A DNA stretch of 33,003 bases from a virus. This document shows, in pieces, positions 1 to 10,107 of this stretch. The stretch covers positions 1-33,003 of the IMG/VR virus record IMGVR_UViG_3300031857_000786; one strand, given 5' to 3'. Both the position numbers and the translations under genes were made by a program. The notes below the pieces were generated by a model. That model was not told where the DNA came from, made no database searches, and saw nothing but the letters and a program-made list of their open reading frames with translations. Position 1 is the first letter of the stretch; every line of letters begins with the position of its first letter.

Positions 1-2
1 CA

Positions 3-1949
3 AACGCAGAAGAATTTAAAATTGTTGCTGGTATTATTAATACAGAACTAGGTAAACTAGGTAAGAATTTTGAAATATTAGAAGGTAATATTAAGCAGAC
101 TTCTAATGCCATGAAAGGTTTTGATGGCTCATCTAAGAAGTTTAACAAAGGCATAATGAGTATCTCATTGATACTACAGGATTTACCTTATGGATTTAGG
201 GGTATTCAAAATAATATTCCTGCATTAGCTCAAGGATTTGGTGTTTTATATTTAGCTATATCTGCTGTTACAGCTGCAATGACATATTTTGTTATGGAAG
301 GAGATAATATGTCTAAAGGAACAAAGCAGATATATGAAGCTTTTAAAGAATTTATAAATGGAGTTGCAAATGATTTATATAATGCATTAGCTCCTGCATT
401 TGATTCTGTAGTAAAATCTGTTATGATTTTATGGGATATGTTTGGCTCTTATTTAACAAGTATATTTAAAGATACATGGGATATTTTAGTAAAAATTATT
501 ACTGTTGTCGGTAATAATATTGCTTATATGTTTAAGGCATTCACTTCTATATTAAAGGGGGATTGGAAAAGTCTTGGAGAAACATTAATTAAATACTGGA
601 AGAGTGCTTGGAATTTAATTATTGATATTCTTTCATATTCACTAAAGACTGTAGGTAATTTAGTTGGCGGAGTTGTAGGTATTTTTGATAAGGACTTTGG
701 TAAATTAATTGCTAAATCAACAGAAGTTACAGCTAACAAATTTGCTGATAATTTTAAGTTTGCATTTAAAGAAGTAAAAAAAGAAAGTAAGAAATTTGAT
801 GTATTTTCTATTTTCGGTGGCAAAAAGAAAGGAGGAGATACAAATAAAACTTACGATCCAGACACTTCTAATTTAGAATTATTAAAAAGTCAACAAAAAT
901 ACTATAAGGATGATTTAGCATTATTCTACGAATATGGTCGACTTATTATAAAAGAAGAGGAAAGATTAGCATTAGAAAAAGCTAAATTTGAAAAGAAATC
1001 AGCAGATGAAATAAAAAATATAAAAGCTAAATCTCAAGCTGATATAATTGTAAATCAACAAGAGTTTGGTAGGGCTTTAATGGCTATTGCTGATAAAAAT
1101 ACAAAAGATTACGAAAAGAATGAAGATGAGATTGCAAAAATAATAATTAGTAGTAGAGAACAAATAGCAGATGCAATTAAGAAGATTAATTCTGATATGA
1201 ATACCGAGAACATCAAAAATGTTCAAACAGAACTTGATCAAACTTTAAAAGCTACAAGAGGTAATTATAATGCACAAAAAGAAGCTTATCAAATAGCTAT
1301 AGATAAACTTAAAGAGAAAAAAGCAGCTTTAGATGAAGCAGGAATATCTTCGGAAGAATACCGTAAAAAAATAGAAAATTTACAAGCTGGATTGGGTGGA
1401 TTAGTTGATCCTTTAGAAACATTAAGTCAAACTTTACAATCTACTTTTAGTCAAATGAATATTGATTTAGTAACAGGCTTTGCTGAAAGTATTGGAGAAA
1501 TGTTAGCTGGTGGTAAATTTGACTTTACTAAATTAGGTAATATTTTAGCAGATGGTTTATCTTCAATAGGTAAAGCTCTTATTGCATTCGCATTAACAAA
1601 TGGTGCTGCTATCAACTTGTTTAAAGACCCTAAAACCTGGCCTTTAGCTCTTGCTGCTGGTATTGCAGCAGTTACAGCAGGTTCATTCTTAAAAAATTCA
1701 ATTAATGAAAATAAAGCTACTGCATTTGCCAATGGTGGTATTGTATCAGGACCAACTATGGGTCTTGTAGGTGAATATCCTGGTGCTCAAAACAATCCTG
1801 AGGTTATTGCACCTTTAGATAAATTAAAATCTATGATAGGTGGTGGAGGCGGAGGCACATTTGTACTTAGAGGTCAAGACCTTTTAGTATCAATCAATAG
1901 AACTCAAAAATCATCTTTCCTTAAAGGTCAAAATATAAGTTTAGCATAA
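3..1949 (+). CDS. Tape measure protein, 3' part (5' end outside window)
   Basis: The reading frame is open to the left edge, so the first ATG in view (111) is internal and the N-terminus is missing. The visible part has hydrophobic alpha-helical stretches near the start, a long charged coiled-coil-like middle (Lys/Glu/Ala-rich, about residues 250-430 from the ATG at 111), a second hydrophobic region, and a C-terminus with FANGGIVSGP, GEYPGA and PEVIAPLDKL followed by a Gly run. That C-terminal pattern is typical of tape-measure proteins of siphoviruses, which set tail length and sit inside the tail tube before DNA ejection. The stop overlaps the next start (TAATG), suggesting translational coupling. 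The position just upstream of hub and fibre genes fits. Identification rests on the C-terminal motif, architecture and context. Confidence 0.9.
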   Translation, partial: NAEEFKIVAGIINTELGKLGKNFEILEGNIKQTSNAMKGFDGSSKKFNKGIMSISLILQDLPYGFRGIQNNIPALAQGFGVLYLAISAVTAAMTYFVMEGDNMSKGTKQIYEAFKEFINGVANDLYNALAPAFDSVVKSVMILWDMFGSYLTSIFKDTWDILVKIITVVGNNIAYMFKAFTSILKGDWKSLGETLIKYWKSAWNLIIDILSYSLKTVGNLVGGVVGIFDKDFGKLIAKSTEVTANKFADNFKFAFKEVKKESKKFDVFSIFGGKKKGGDTNKTYDPDTSNLELLKSQQKYYKDDLALFYEYGRLIIKEEERLALEKAKFEKKSADEIKNIKAKSQADIIVNQQEFGRALMAIADKNTKDYEKNEDEIAKIIISSREQIADAIKKINSDMNTENIKNVQTELDQTLKATRGNYNAQKEAYQIAIDKLKEKKAALDEAGISSEEYRKKIENLQAGLGGLVDPLETLSQTLQSTFSQMNIDLVTGFAESIGEMLAGGKFDFTKLGNILADGLSSIGKALIAFALTNGAAINLFKDPKTWPLALAAGIAAVTAGSFLKNSINENKATAFANGGIVSGPTMGLVGEYPGAQNNPEVIAPLDKLKSMIGGGGGGTFVLRGQDLLVSINRTQKSSFLKGQNISLA

Positions 1950-3931
1950 TGGCATACGGACTAAGATATACAATAACTCAAGCTCTAAGAGATGAAACTA
2001 TTTTACAAGCTAGAATTTACGAAAAAGATTATACTCTTTCAGTAAAAAATTACGAAGCTATAAACATTAGTTTAGAATCAAATGCTAGTGATGATGAGCC
2101 TTTAGCTGGCATTATTTCATCACAATTAAATATATCTTTTTTAACAACAGAAGAAGATGGAGAAGATTTTCCTAGTATATTAAGTTTTGATATTCGTAAA
2201 TATTTTGTTAAATTATATAATGGAGAAAATCTATTATGGTGTGGGTTTTTATTTAATGATTATGTTTCAGTTCCTTTTACAACAGGTAATCTACAAGTTA
2301 ATATATTAGCTATAGACGGATTATCATTCTTAGAATATACTGATTTTATTTATGAAGAATCTTTAAGTATAAACTCAACTAATAGACTTATAGACGTTAT
2401 AGCTGAAACTTTAAATGTAATCAATTACCCAGATCCTATAGAATTACTTACTTCTTGTTCTTATTATGCAGAAGGTATGTTTGATAGAGGAGATGCTTCT
2501 GGAGATGAACCATTTTCCCAAACTTATCAGTATAGAAGGGACTTTGTAGGATTGAATTATTATGAAGTTTTAAATAATATTGTTAAATCTTTTGGGTGTA
2601 GACTATTTCAAAGCGATGGTAAATGGCAATTATTAGCTATTAATCAAATGGATTTAGCTACAAGATACTTTACTAATTATGTTATTTACCCAACTGTAAG
2701 TAATGCAGGCAGTGGAACAATAGATAAAAATATAAGCATTGAACCATATCAAGAAGGTAACGTTCACTTTGTTAATAATTCACAAAATAAAATAGTTAGA
2801 AAAGGCTATCCTAAAGTAATTGTAAAAGGAAACTTTAACTATGCAAATAACTATGTTCACAATGGTAATTTTAAAGGTTATTATAACATAGTAACTACTC
2901 CACCATCAGTTTATCCTTTTCCTTATGGTTGGGATTATTTTACAACTAGCACTCCAAATCAGATTTATGTAAATTTAACAATAGAAGATGACCTATCCTC
3001 TAATACATTAAGTATTCGAAAACCTATTGGAACAGGTACATATTCTCAAGTAGAAATGGGAGTACCCGTTTCTCCTTCTTTCCCACTATATTCATATTTG
3101 CCTTATATGAATGGTCCAGGTTTTAATATAAATTTTTCATATAGAATTGGTATTGGTGGTAGGAGGGCTAAAATGCTTGTAATGATTACCAATCCTGCTA
3201 CATCTATTACTTATTACTATAATAGTTCAAATGCATGGCAAACCGCTTATACATTTATTGATATAAATAAAGTAGATGAAGAAAATTATTCTGATTATTC
3301 ATTAAATGTTTTAATTAATACTCAAAACAGCCCAAGTGGAGCATCAGTTAGAGGATACGTTAAGTTAAGATTTATAGTAGATGGTGGAAGTCCATTTCCT
3401 CAATATGAAGAAATAAGTTTAAGAAGTGTTTCTATAACACAAAACTATACAACAATAAGATCAGTTGATGTAACTAGACAAGTAGGAACAGAAAATACTA
3501 CAATAAGAGAGATAGAGCAACCTTACGGAAGTTTTTTAAATAACTTTACAGTTAATAATAACGTAGGCAATCTAGTAAATGCTTCTGGTATATCTTATAA
3601 AAATTGGTATCGTTATCCTGACACTACTAATGTTTTTGAGTTATTGCCAATGCTTATAGCTAGACAATATTCTAACTTATTAAGTAAAAACTTTGGTACA
3701 TTAGAAGCAGATTTAGGTTCGTTTAAAACTGCTAAAGGGTTAAACTATTTAGATAAAGTTTATACTATACAAGACTCACCTAGTAATGCACTTTCTTATA
3801 ATGATAAAACTTTTATGTTAAATAGAGGTAGCATAATCCCACAAATTGATGAGGTAACTTCTTTTCAGCTAATAGAAATAACAAACGAGGATAATGATTC
3901 TGTAGAAACCATAAAATATAACATAAAGTAA
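1949..3931 (+). CDS. Hub/baseplate-like tail protein
   Basis: A 660-residue protein starting on the tape-measure stop codon (TAATG). The N-terminal 130 residues alternate beta-strand-like segments with motifs such as LLWCGFLFNDY and ILAIDGLSFLEY. This resembles the start of the hub or Tal-like tail-tip proteins encoded after the tape measure in Bacteroidota siphophages. The middle (about 330-500) looks like a beta-sandwich, possibly carbohydrate-binding, with many aromatic residues. The C-terminal part is mixed, with no enzymatic motif seen. Gene order (tape measure, this gene, fibres) supports a role at the tail tip, connecting the tube to the receptor-binding proteins. The exact function is inferred from position and general pattern; an ordinary minor tail protein is the alternative. 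Confidence 0.65.
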   Translation: MAYGLRYTITQALRDETILQARIYEKDYTLSVKNYEAINISLESNASDDEPLAGIISSQLNISFLTTEEDGEDFPSILSFDIRKYFVKLYNGENLLWCGFLFNDYVSVPFTTGNLQVNILAIDGLSFLEYTDFIYEESLSINSTNRLIDVIAETLNVINYPDPIELLTSCSYYAEGMFDRGDASGDEPFSQTYQYRRDFVGLNYYEVLNNIVKSFGCRLFQSDGKWQLLAINQMDLATRYFTNYVIYPTVSNAGSGTIDKNISIEPYQEGNVHFVNNSQNKIVRKGYPKVIVKGNFNYANNYVHNGNFKGYYNIVTTPPSVYPFPYGWDYFTTSTPNQIYVNLTIEDDLSSNTLSIRKPIGTGTYSQVEMGVPVSPSFPLYSYLPYMNGPGFNINFSYRIGIGGRRAKMLVMITNPATSITYYYNSSNAWQTAYTFIDINKVDEENYSDYSLNVLINTQNSPSGASVRGYVKLRFIVDGGSPFPQYEEISLRSVSITQNYTTIRSVDVTRQVGTENTTIREIEQPYGSFLNNFTVNNNVGNLVNASGISYKNWYRYPDTTNVFELLPMLIARQYSNLLSKNFGTLEADLGSFKTAKGLNYLDKVYTIQDSPSNALSYNDKTFMLNRGSIIPQIDEVTSFQLIEITNEDNDSVETIKYNIK

Positions 3932-3954
3932 AATAAAAGAATAAATTTATAATA

Positions 3955-5130
3955 ATGGCATCAGTAATAAATGGAACTAACATAGTCTTATATAAGTACG
4001 ACACAAATAAGCAATACTATTTTAATGGCTCTATAAATCAAGCAGTAACTGTAAATGGTTTTGCTTGTAAAGAATTAAGCACTACTCAGTTAGTTGGTAG
4101 TTCTACTAACTTTAATAAAACAGGAGCAGGTGTAATAGCTTCTTTTATAACAGATGTTAGTGATCCTAACATTACTGAGATTAGTGCTGGTACATGGACT
4201 ATTTCAGCTTATTATTCTATAGCTACTGCCTTTACAGGTGCTAAAATACAATATAAGCTATATAAATATGCTGGCACTACAGCTACCTTATTAGCGACTT
4301 CTGCTGAAACTACGCTAACATCTATTAGTAAGACTTTATATAATACTAATATGACTATTCCTATAACAGCTTTGTTAAATACTGATAGAATAATTATAGA
4401 AGCAGTTTACTTAGGTACAACTACTAATGCCATAACCTTATTTACACAAGCTGATAATCCTGGTACAACTACAACTAATATTTCTGTAGGTATTCCATTT
4501 GGAGCAGCTACAAACTGTTCTTTTGAGGTTTCAGTAGATCAAAAGGAAGTAACCTCTCAAAGTTCTGCATGGTTTAAAGAGTATAAGAATGACGTAGCAT
4601 CATGGACTATCAATGCTGATGGTTTTGTTGCTTTAAGCGACTATTCTTACCTATTCTTGGCTAACCTTCAGTTGACTAGAGAACCTATTTTGATTAAGTT
4701 CCAAGTAGACAATGATAATGGAGATGGTAGCGGAACTCTAGGATACTCTATATTCACAGGTACAGCCAATTTAAGCTCACTTAGTTTAAGTGCAGGGGTA
4801 GAGGCAGCCTCAACATATAGCGTGTCATTACAAGGCTCTGGTGCATATAATATAACAGGTACTCAAGTTACACCTGCTGGAGTAATAATAGAAACTTCAA
4901 ATGTGATTATGTATCAATATACTGCTACTGGTGGAGAAATTTCAGTAACTTTTGCAGCAGCAATTGGTGGAACTTGCTTGTCAGTTACAAGAGGTGGTAT
5001 TGAAGTTAGAACAATACAAACATTTGGCACTCCTTTAGGAGAGAATGTAACATTTAACGCTTCAACAGGACTTGTTACCTTTGGCAGAGTTTTAGAGGCT
5101 AATGAATTTATCAGAATAATTGCAAAATAA
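3955..5130 (+). CDS. Tail protein: adhesin-like domain plus tail-tube-like domain
   Basis: A 391-residue protein in three parts. Residues about 20-178 form a Thr/Ala-rich beta-sandwich-like domain (YYFNGS, VIASFITD, YKLYKY) that recurs in the next gene. Residues about 180-300 resemble the TP901-1-type major tail protein fold: FEVSVDQ, SSAWFKEY, SWTINADGF, SYLFLANLQL, REPILIKFQ and a closing SYSVSLQG-like strand (TYSVSLQGSGAY). The last 85 residues form another beta-rich domain (TRGGIEVRTI, EFIRI). A tail-tube-like core downstream of the tape measure is unusual, because the main tube gene normally lies upstream. It may be a distal tube ring or a fibre-anchoring ring. Tail location is well supported by context; the tube-fold assignment is by eye. 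Confidence 0.6.
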   Translation: MASVINGTNIVLYKYDTNKQYYFNGSINQAVTVNGFACKELSTTQLVGSSTNFNKTGAGVIASFITDVSDPNITEISAGTWTISAYYSIATAFTGAKIQYKLYKYAGTTATLLATSAETTLTSISKTLYNTNMTIPITALLNTDRIIIEAVYLGTTTNAITLFTQADNPGTTTTNISVGIPFGAATNCSFEVSVDQKEVTSQSSAWFKEYKNDVASWTINADGFVALSDYSYLFLANLQLTREPILIKFQVDNDNGDGSGTLGYSIFTGTANLSSLSLSAGVEAASTYSVSLQGSGAYNITGTQVTPAGVIIETSNVIMYQYTATGGEISVTFAAAIGGTCLSVTRGGIEVRTIQTFGTPLGENVTFNASTGLVTFGRVLEANEFIRIIAK

Positions 5131-5150
5131 TAGTTAAAATTTATATATAG

Positions 5151-8100
5151 ATGAGTCAGTTACAAGTAACGGGGGAAGCAAAGATAAGGGCAATACAAGG
5201 TCCAGTAGTGGCTAATAGTGGTATAATAACCGCTTTAGATGGAGAGGCTTCTCAATATGTACGAGGAGATGGTACGTTAGCTGATTTCCCAACATCAAGT
5301 GGCGGAGGTAGTTCAGTTTCTTACTATCTTAACTCAAGTGTTTCACAAGGTACAATCGGAGGGGTGGCTTATAGAGAGTTAAGTAAAGAACCAATCATAG
5401 GTGCTGGAACTGACATTGCTATATCGGCTAACGGATATGTAGCGAGTTACATTACTGATGCTAATGACCCTGATGTAGTCTTAGTGCCTGGCGGTAACTT
5501 TAATTGTGAGTTTTATTTTAGTGTAAATAACGAAACAGGAAACCCTACTACTTATGCAGAACTTTATAAGTACGATGGCACAACTTTTACCTTATTAGGT
5601 TCAAGCGTTGGAGTTCCAGAATCGATTAATCAAGGAACTGTAATTAACCCTTACTATTTTGCTATTCCTGTGGCTACTGCTACTTTAGCTTTAACGGATA
5701 GATTAGCAATTAGAATCTATGTAAACGTAGATGGTAGAACAGTTACTTTACATACCGAAAATGGTCATTTGTGTCAAGTAGTTACTACCTTATCTAAAGG
5801 GATGGTTTCTTTAAATAACTTAACTGATCAATCACAATTTATAACCACAGGAACAAGCGGAACAAACTTTACTATCGCTTCAAGTGGTGATACACATACT
5901 TTTAACCTACCTGTGGCTTCGGCATCAAATACAGGTAAGTTGAGTTCAACGGATTGGAGTACGTTTAATAACAAACAAGCTGCCTTATCATTTACTGCTC
6001 CATTAAATAACACAAGCAATACAATATCAATTCCTGCTGCTTCTGCATCGGTTGATGGTTATTTAGATAATTTAGATTGGACTAAATTTAATACTGCTTA
6101 CAATGATTCAATCATAAGTGCAGCGGTTACTGGAACAACAACAAAGACTTTAACTCTTAACCAACAAGATGGCGGTACAATAACTGCTTCTTGGACAGAT
6201 GATAATACGGATGCGGTTACAAGTGTATTTGGTAGAACAGGTGCGGTTGTAGCGGTTAGTGGCGATTACAATACAAGTCAAGTAACCGAGAATACAAACC
6301 TTTACTTTACAAATGCAAGATCAAGAAGTGCTTTAAGTTTTACGGCTGGTAGTGGTGCATACAATAGCACTACGGGTGTAATAACAATACCTACAAACAC
6401 AAACCAACTTACTAATGGTGCATCTTTTATAACCTTAGCTTCTTTAAGTGCAGGTACAGGAATAAGCTACAACAATACAACTGGTGTTATTACATCAACA
6501 ATTACTCAATATACCGATGCATTAGCAAGAGCAGCGATTAGCTTAACCACAACAGGCTCAAGCGGTGCAGCTACTTACAATTCTACAACAGGAGTATTTA
6601 ATATACCTAATTATGGTAGTGCTTTAAGTGGTTACCTACCTTTAACTGGTGGAATTTTAACAGGTACATTAACAGGTACAAATGCTAGGTTTAGTGGGGA
6701 TATGTCTATTGGAACTACAACTGCTCCTTTATCTCCTTTACAAGTTGTGGGAACAGGAACTATTGTTACTTTAGGCGAGCAATCGGGAACAACAGGAAAG
6801 CAGTTGATAATTGATATGGATAGTGTAACGGGTAGAAGTGATATACAATCAATTTGGCATTTTACTGCATATACAAATTTATCCTTACAAAAAAATGGTG
6901 GTAAAGTTTTAATTGGTACAATTACTGATAATGGTTCTAATTCTATATTACAAGTAGCAGGTAATGGTACTATTACAGGTTCTTTACAAGTTGTAAAAAC
7001 AGGAACTATATTTACACTTGGAGAATCTTCGGGAACTACAGGCAAACAATTATTAATAGGTATTGATGCAACAAGTGGCAGAAGTGAACTTCAATCAGTA
7101 TGGCAAGGAACGGGATATACACCTATATCTTTACAACCAAATGGCGGTAATGTTCTTATAGGAACTACAACTGATAATGGTGCAAGATTACAAGTAACAG
7201 GTGCTTCTACATTTTCAAGTGATATAACCGCTAGTAGCGACATAAAAATAAAAGATAGCTTTTCTTTAAATTTAGGTTCTAATCAAGGAGGTGGTGCGTT
7301 AATAAGCTATAACACAAACGGCAATTTAGATATTACTCCAAGAGCAGGATATAATACAAGTTTTACATCAGGGGATGTAGGTATAGGAACAAGTAGTCCT
7401 AATCTTACAACTACAAACAGACGTACTCTTGACATAAATGGTACAAGCCAAAGTTTATTAGTATTTAGTAATGGTGGCACATTTAAAGGATATATTTTTA
7501 ATGATGGGACTAATATGGATTATTCAGCCGTAAATAATTCAATATTTAGGGCGGGTAGTAGTTTTATTTATACAAACAACATAGGAACTGAACTTGCAAG
7601 AATTACAAGCAGTGGTAGTCTTGGAATAGGAACGAGTAGTCCTGTTACTAAATTACATATTGTAACAACAGATTATATTGGACAATTTATACAATCAAGT
7701 TACTTAAATTCAGGAAAATATTATAGTAGTACATTAATTGGATATGCGGCATCTGCTAATCAAGCTGCAGAATTTGGATATGTTTATGATTCTGTAACTG
7801 CAGCTAATTCTTATAGTTATATTAATAGAGTTGGCGTGGCGCAAGGAAGTCAATTTGCAATAACCGCTGCAGGTAATGTTGGAATCGGGACAAGTAGTCC
7901 AAGTGTTTTATTACAGGTTAACCCTGCTTCAAGTGCTAATTTAGTAACTTCTTTATTTACTGCTGGTGCTTCTGATTCTAACTTTAAAGCAGGATTTGCA
8001 AATGGTTCAGGTACTAGCGGAAATTCCGAACACGCTAAAATTGGTATGTGGTATGGAACAAGTGGAACACCTTTATCACACATAGGATTTTTAAGAGGTA

Positions 8101-9203
8101 ATAGTGCTGATAGCATTGGAATGACATTCAACTTTGCTGGTAGTGAAATAGCTAGATTTACAAGTGGAGGGGTACTTCAAATAGGTGCAGCAGTTAGTGG
8201 TGGTGGTGCATTACAAGTTAATGGAAATGTAAACATTAATGGAGTATTCCAAATCAATGGAACTACTATTGGTGGTGGTGGAGGTAGTGGAATAACAGGT
8301 AGTGGAACTACAAATTACTTATCTAAATGGACTAGTGCAAGTTCTATTGGCAATACTTTTATATATGATACAGGAAGTAGAATTGGAGTTGGTACTACAA
8401 CACCAAATGTTGAGTTTGAAATTTTATTAAGTGGTTCTTATGCTAATCCTGTTTTGGGTACTGCATCAGGTAATTTGATGCTAAGTAATAATGGACTTTG
8501 GGGTATGTTATTTGGACTTAATAGTACAACAGGTAACGGATGGATTCAGCAAATGAGAGTTGATAGCGCTACTGCTTATAATCTATTCTTACAACCCGTA
8601 GGAGGAAGTGTATTAATTACAACTACTACTTCTGCTAGCCCTGTATTTAAATTGCAAGTAGGGGATGGTAGTGCCGATACTAGGTCATTGTTTTATAGTT
8701 CAAATCAGTATGCAATAGGAATAGGAGGAGGTACCGCAGGTTTATGGTATCAAGGAGTAGTTTCAGCTACAGGTGCTTTACAATTTTATAACAATGCTAC
8801 AGGTTTAACTACTATTAGTTTTACAACTGCAAATAATGTTTTAATTGGCACTACAACAGATAATGGAAGTAAATTACAAGTAACAGGTGCAGCTACATTT
8901 ACATCATCAGTTACCGCAGCAGGTGGATTTTTTGATACATCTGATAGTAGATTAAAGATTCTTGTAAAAGATTACGAACAACCAAAAGGCATAGAGAATG
9001 TTGCTGCAAGAATGTATGTTAAAAATAGCAAAAAAGAATTAGGTTACTTTGCACAAGATTTACAAGAAATTTTACCAAGTGCAGTTGTAGAAGGTTCAGA
9101 TGGTTTTTTAACTTTATCTTATAGTCAAGTACATACTGCGAAGATTGCTTACTTAGAAGATAAGGTTGCACAATTAGAAGAACTTATTAAATCTTTGTTA
9201 TAA
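5151..9203 (+). CDS. Tail fibre with C-terminal S74 intramolecular chaperone
   Basis: A 1350-residue receptor-binding fibre candidate. The N-terminus (about 1-55) has an anchor-like segment ending QYVRGDGTLADFP. Residues about 57-206 repeat the beta domain of the preceding gene. A long Gly/Ser/Thr-rich shaft follows, with SSTDWSTFNNKQ, TNLYFTNAR, IGTSSP and TTTDNG.xLQVTG modules and an 82-residue tandem duplication. The final 90 residues match peptidase S74 (endosialidase-type chaperone): SDSRLK at 1264-1269 provides the Ser and Lys spaced five apart that cut the chaperone off after trimer folding, then ELGYFAQDLQEILP, a YSQVHT strand and a coiled-coil tail. In characterised members the domain trimerises the fibre and is released in cis. 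The stop overlaps the next start (TAATG). Confidence 0.9.
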   Translation: MSQLQVTGEAKIRAIQGPVVANSGIITALDGEASQYVRGDGTLADFPTSSGGGSSVSYYLNSSVSQGTIGGVAYRELSKEPIIGAGTDIAISANGYVASYITDANDPDVVLVPGGNFNCEFYFSVNNETGNPTTYAELYKYDGTTFTLLGSSVGVPESINQGTVINPYYFAIPVATATLALTDRLAIRIYVNVDGRTVTLHTENGHLCQVVTTLSKGMVSLNNLTDQSQFITTGTSGTNFTIASSGDTHTFNLPVASASNTGKLSSTDWSTFNNKQAALSFTAPLNNTSNTISIPAASASVDGYLDNLDWTKFNTAYNDSIISAAVTGTTTKTLTLNQQDGGTITASWTDDNTDAVTSVFGRTGAVVAVSGDYNTSQVTENTNLYFTNARSRSALSFTAGSGAYNSTTGVITIPTNTNQLTNGASFITLASLSAGTGISYNNTTGVITSTITQYTDALARAAISLTTTGSSGAATYNSTTGVFNIPNYGSALSGYLPLTGGILTGTLTGTNARFSGDMSIGTTTAPLSPLQVVGTGTIVTLGEQSGTTGKQLIIDMDSVTGRSDIQSIWHFTAYTNLSLQKNGGKVLIGTITDNGSNSILQVAGNGTITGSLQVVKTGTIFTLGESSGTTGKQLLIGIDATSGRSELQSVWQGTGYTPISLQPNGGNVLIGTTTDNGARLQVTGASTFSSDITASSDIKIKDSFSLNLGSNQGGGALISYNTNGNLDITPRAGYNTSFTSGDVGIGTSSPNLTTTNRRTLDINGTSQSLLVFSNGGTFKGYIFNDGTNMDYSAVNNSIFRAGSSFIYTNNIGTELARITSSGSLGIGTSSPVTKLHIVTTDYIGQFIQSSYLNSGKYYSSTLIGYAASANQAAEFGYVYDSVTAANSYSYINRVGVAQGSQFAITAAGNVGIGTSSPSVLLQVNPASSANLVTSLFTAGASDSNFKAGFANGSGTSGNSEHAKIGMWYGTSGTPLSHIGFLRGNSADSIGMTFNFAGSEIARFTSGGVLQIGAAVSGGGALQVNGNVNINGVFQINGTTIGGGGGSGITGSGTTNYLSKWTSASSIGNTFIYDTGSRIGVGTTTPNVEFEILLSGSYANPVLGTASGNLMLSNNGLWGMLFGLNSTTGNGWIQQMRVDSATAYNLFLQPVGGSVLITTTTSASPVFKLQVGDGSADTRSLFYSSNQYAIGIGGGTAGLWYQGVVSATGALQFYNNATGLTTISFTTANNVLIGTTTDNGSKLQVTGAATFTSSVTAAGGFFDTSDSRLKILVKDYEQPKGIENVAARMYVKNSKKELGYFAQDLQEILPSAVVEGSDGFLTLSYSQVHTAKIAYLEDKVAQLEELIKSLL
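6735..7206 (+). repeat. In-frame tandem duplication inside the fibre gene
   Basis: Two adjacent copies with a 246-bp period, 82 codons each (fibre residues about 529-610 and 611-692). Both run PLQVV/SLQVV, TLGE.SGTTGKQL, GRS.(I/L)QS(I/V)W, ISL/LSLQ.NGG.VLIGT and TDNG. The DNA copies have diverged at many third positions, so the duplication is not recent. A third, partial version (FLQPVGGSVLITT, then LIGTTTDNG and LQVTGA) occurs near 8590-8891. Confidence 0.85.
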
Positions 9204-9766
9204 TGAATTGGTCAAGTGTAGCGAGTAATCAAACATTTTCGGGTAATACATTGCAAAATGCAGTTGATAATGGATTTTTTACAGTACCTCCTATTAGTAC
9301 TCCTATACCTTTAACTGATAAACAATTAACTAAATCACAAGTGCAAAGTATGATTAATGGTTTTGATAATAGTGGAAAAGCGCAAAATCAACTATTAGTT
9401 AAAAGCAATGTATCTGCAATAGCCACTTGCAATGTTCAATTTAGAGTTAAATTATCATTCTTTTCAGCAGGTTGGAGATTAGTTTTAAAAAATGCTTCTG
9501 GAGTTGGTTATCCTAATAATGGAACTTTGTTAAGCACAAGTGAGCTTGTTTTTACACTTAATAATATTTCCGTTGGTACTATTTTTTATATAAATATAGA
9601 TAATGGAGCTAGTTCTGCTTTTATTGCTACTGCCGCATCTAAAATTGGTTATCCGTCAAGCGCAATGGCTTGTAATTATGTTGACCAAACAATACAAATT
9701 AACAATACTTCTGAAACTAATGTATATATTTTAGGAAATCCTTCTGTAATATGTTACCCTTTTTAA
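9203..9766 (+). CDS. Small tail-tip protein, function unknown
   Basis: A 187-residue protein starting on the fibre stop codon (TAATG). The N-terminus begins MNWSSVASNQTFSGNTL, followed by a polar region (LTKSQVQSMI) and a beta-rich C-terminal half with many aromatic and Asn residues. No signal peptide or membrane segment is visible. The WSSVASNQ opening resembles short repeat units seen in Bacteroidota phage and surface adhesin proteins, but no fold is assigned here. Direct coupling to the fibre gene suggests a fibre accessory protein, tip protein or fibre chaperone. The gene call is strong; function is unknown. Confidence 0.8.
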   Translation: MNWSSVASNQTFSGNTLQNAVDNGFFTVPPISTPIPLTDKQLTKSQVQSMINGFDNSGKAQNQLLVKSNVSAIATCNVQFRVKLSFFSAGWRLVLKNASGVGYPNNGTLLSTSELVFTLNNISVGTIFYINIDNGASSAFIATAASKIGYPSSAMACNYVDQTIQINNTSETNVYILGNPSVICYPF

Positions 9767-9783
9767 AATAAAATAAATATAAA

Positions 9784-10107
9784 ATGAAAACAATTGAACC
9801 AGTGGTATTTCCACTAAACTTAGGAACTGCAACAATTTTAAATGCTTATTGTATTAATGACAATTTAAGCACTTCTGCTACTTTTTACTATACACTTTTA
9901 AGCGACTCACAAAGTCAATTACAACAAGGTAACCTAATAATGACTGGCGAAGATTACGATGGTTGGGCTACAAATGATTATGCTTACAATTGGGTAGCTA
10001 CTCAAATTGATGTAACAATCACAGGTGATTATGTACCTCCAGTACCTCCTCAACCAGAGCCAACTCCAGAACCAATTGTTGAAGAAGCTATTGAAACTGC
10101 TGAATAA
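9784..10107 (+). CDS. Small protein with Pro/Glu-rich C-terminus, unknown
   Basis: A 107-residue protein. The first 80 residues look like a compact beta-rich domain (VFPLNLGTATILNAYCIN, FYYTLLSDSQ, LIMTGEDYDGWATNDYAYNWVATQIDVTI). The tail is a proline and glutamate repeat (PPVPPQPEPTPEPIVEEAIE), probably a flexible extension. It starts 18 bp after the previous gene behind an A-rich leader, and its stop overlaps the next start (TAATG). The DYDGWATNDYAYNW pattern is reminiscent of small proteins often found beside Bacteroidota phage fibres. It is cytoplasmic or virion-associated by lack of a signal; function is not recognised. Confidence 0.8.
   Translation: MKTIEPVVFPLNLGTATILNAYCINDNLSTSATFYYTLLSDSQSQLQQGNLIMTGEDYDGWATNDYAYNWVATQIDVTITGDYVPPVPPQPEPTPEPIVEEAIETAE

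Noticed and set aside
6632-7045. 137-codon minus-strand frame inside the fibre gene
   Set aside because: Antisense to the repeat-rich fibre shaft; the Val/Pro-rich pattern mirrors Gly/Thr repeats on the other strand.
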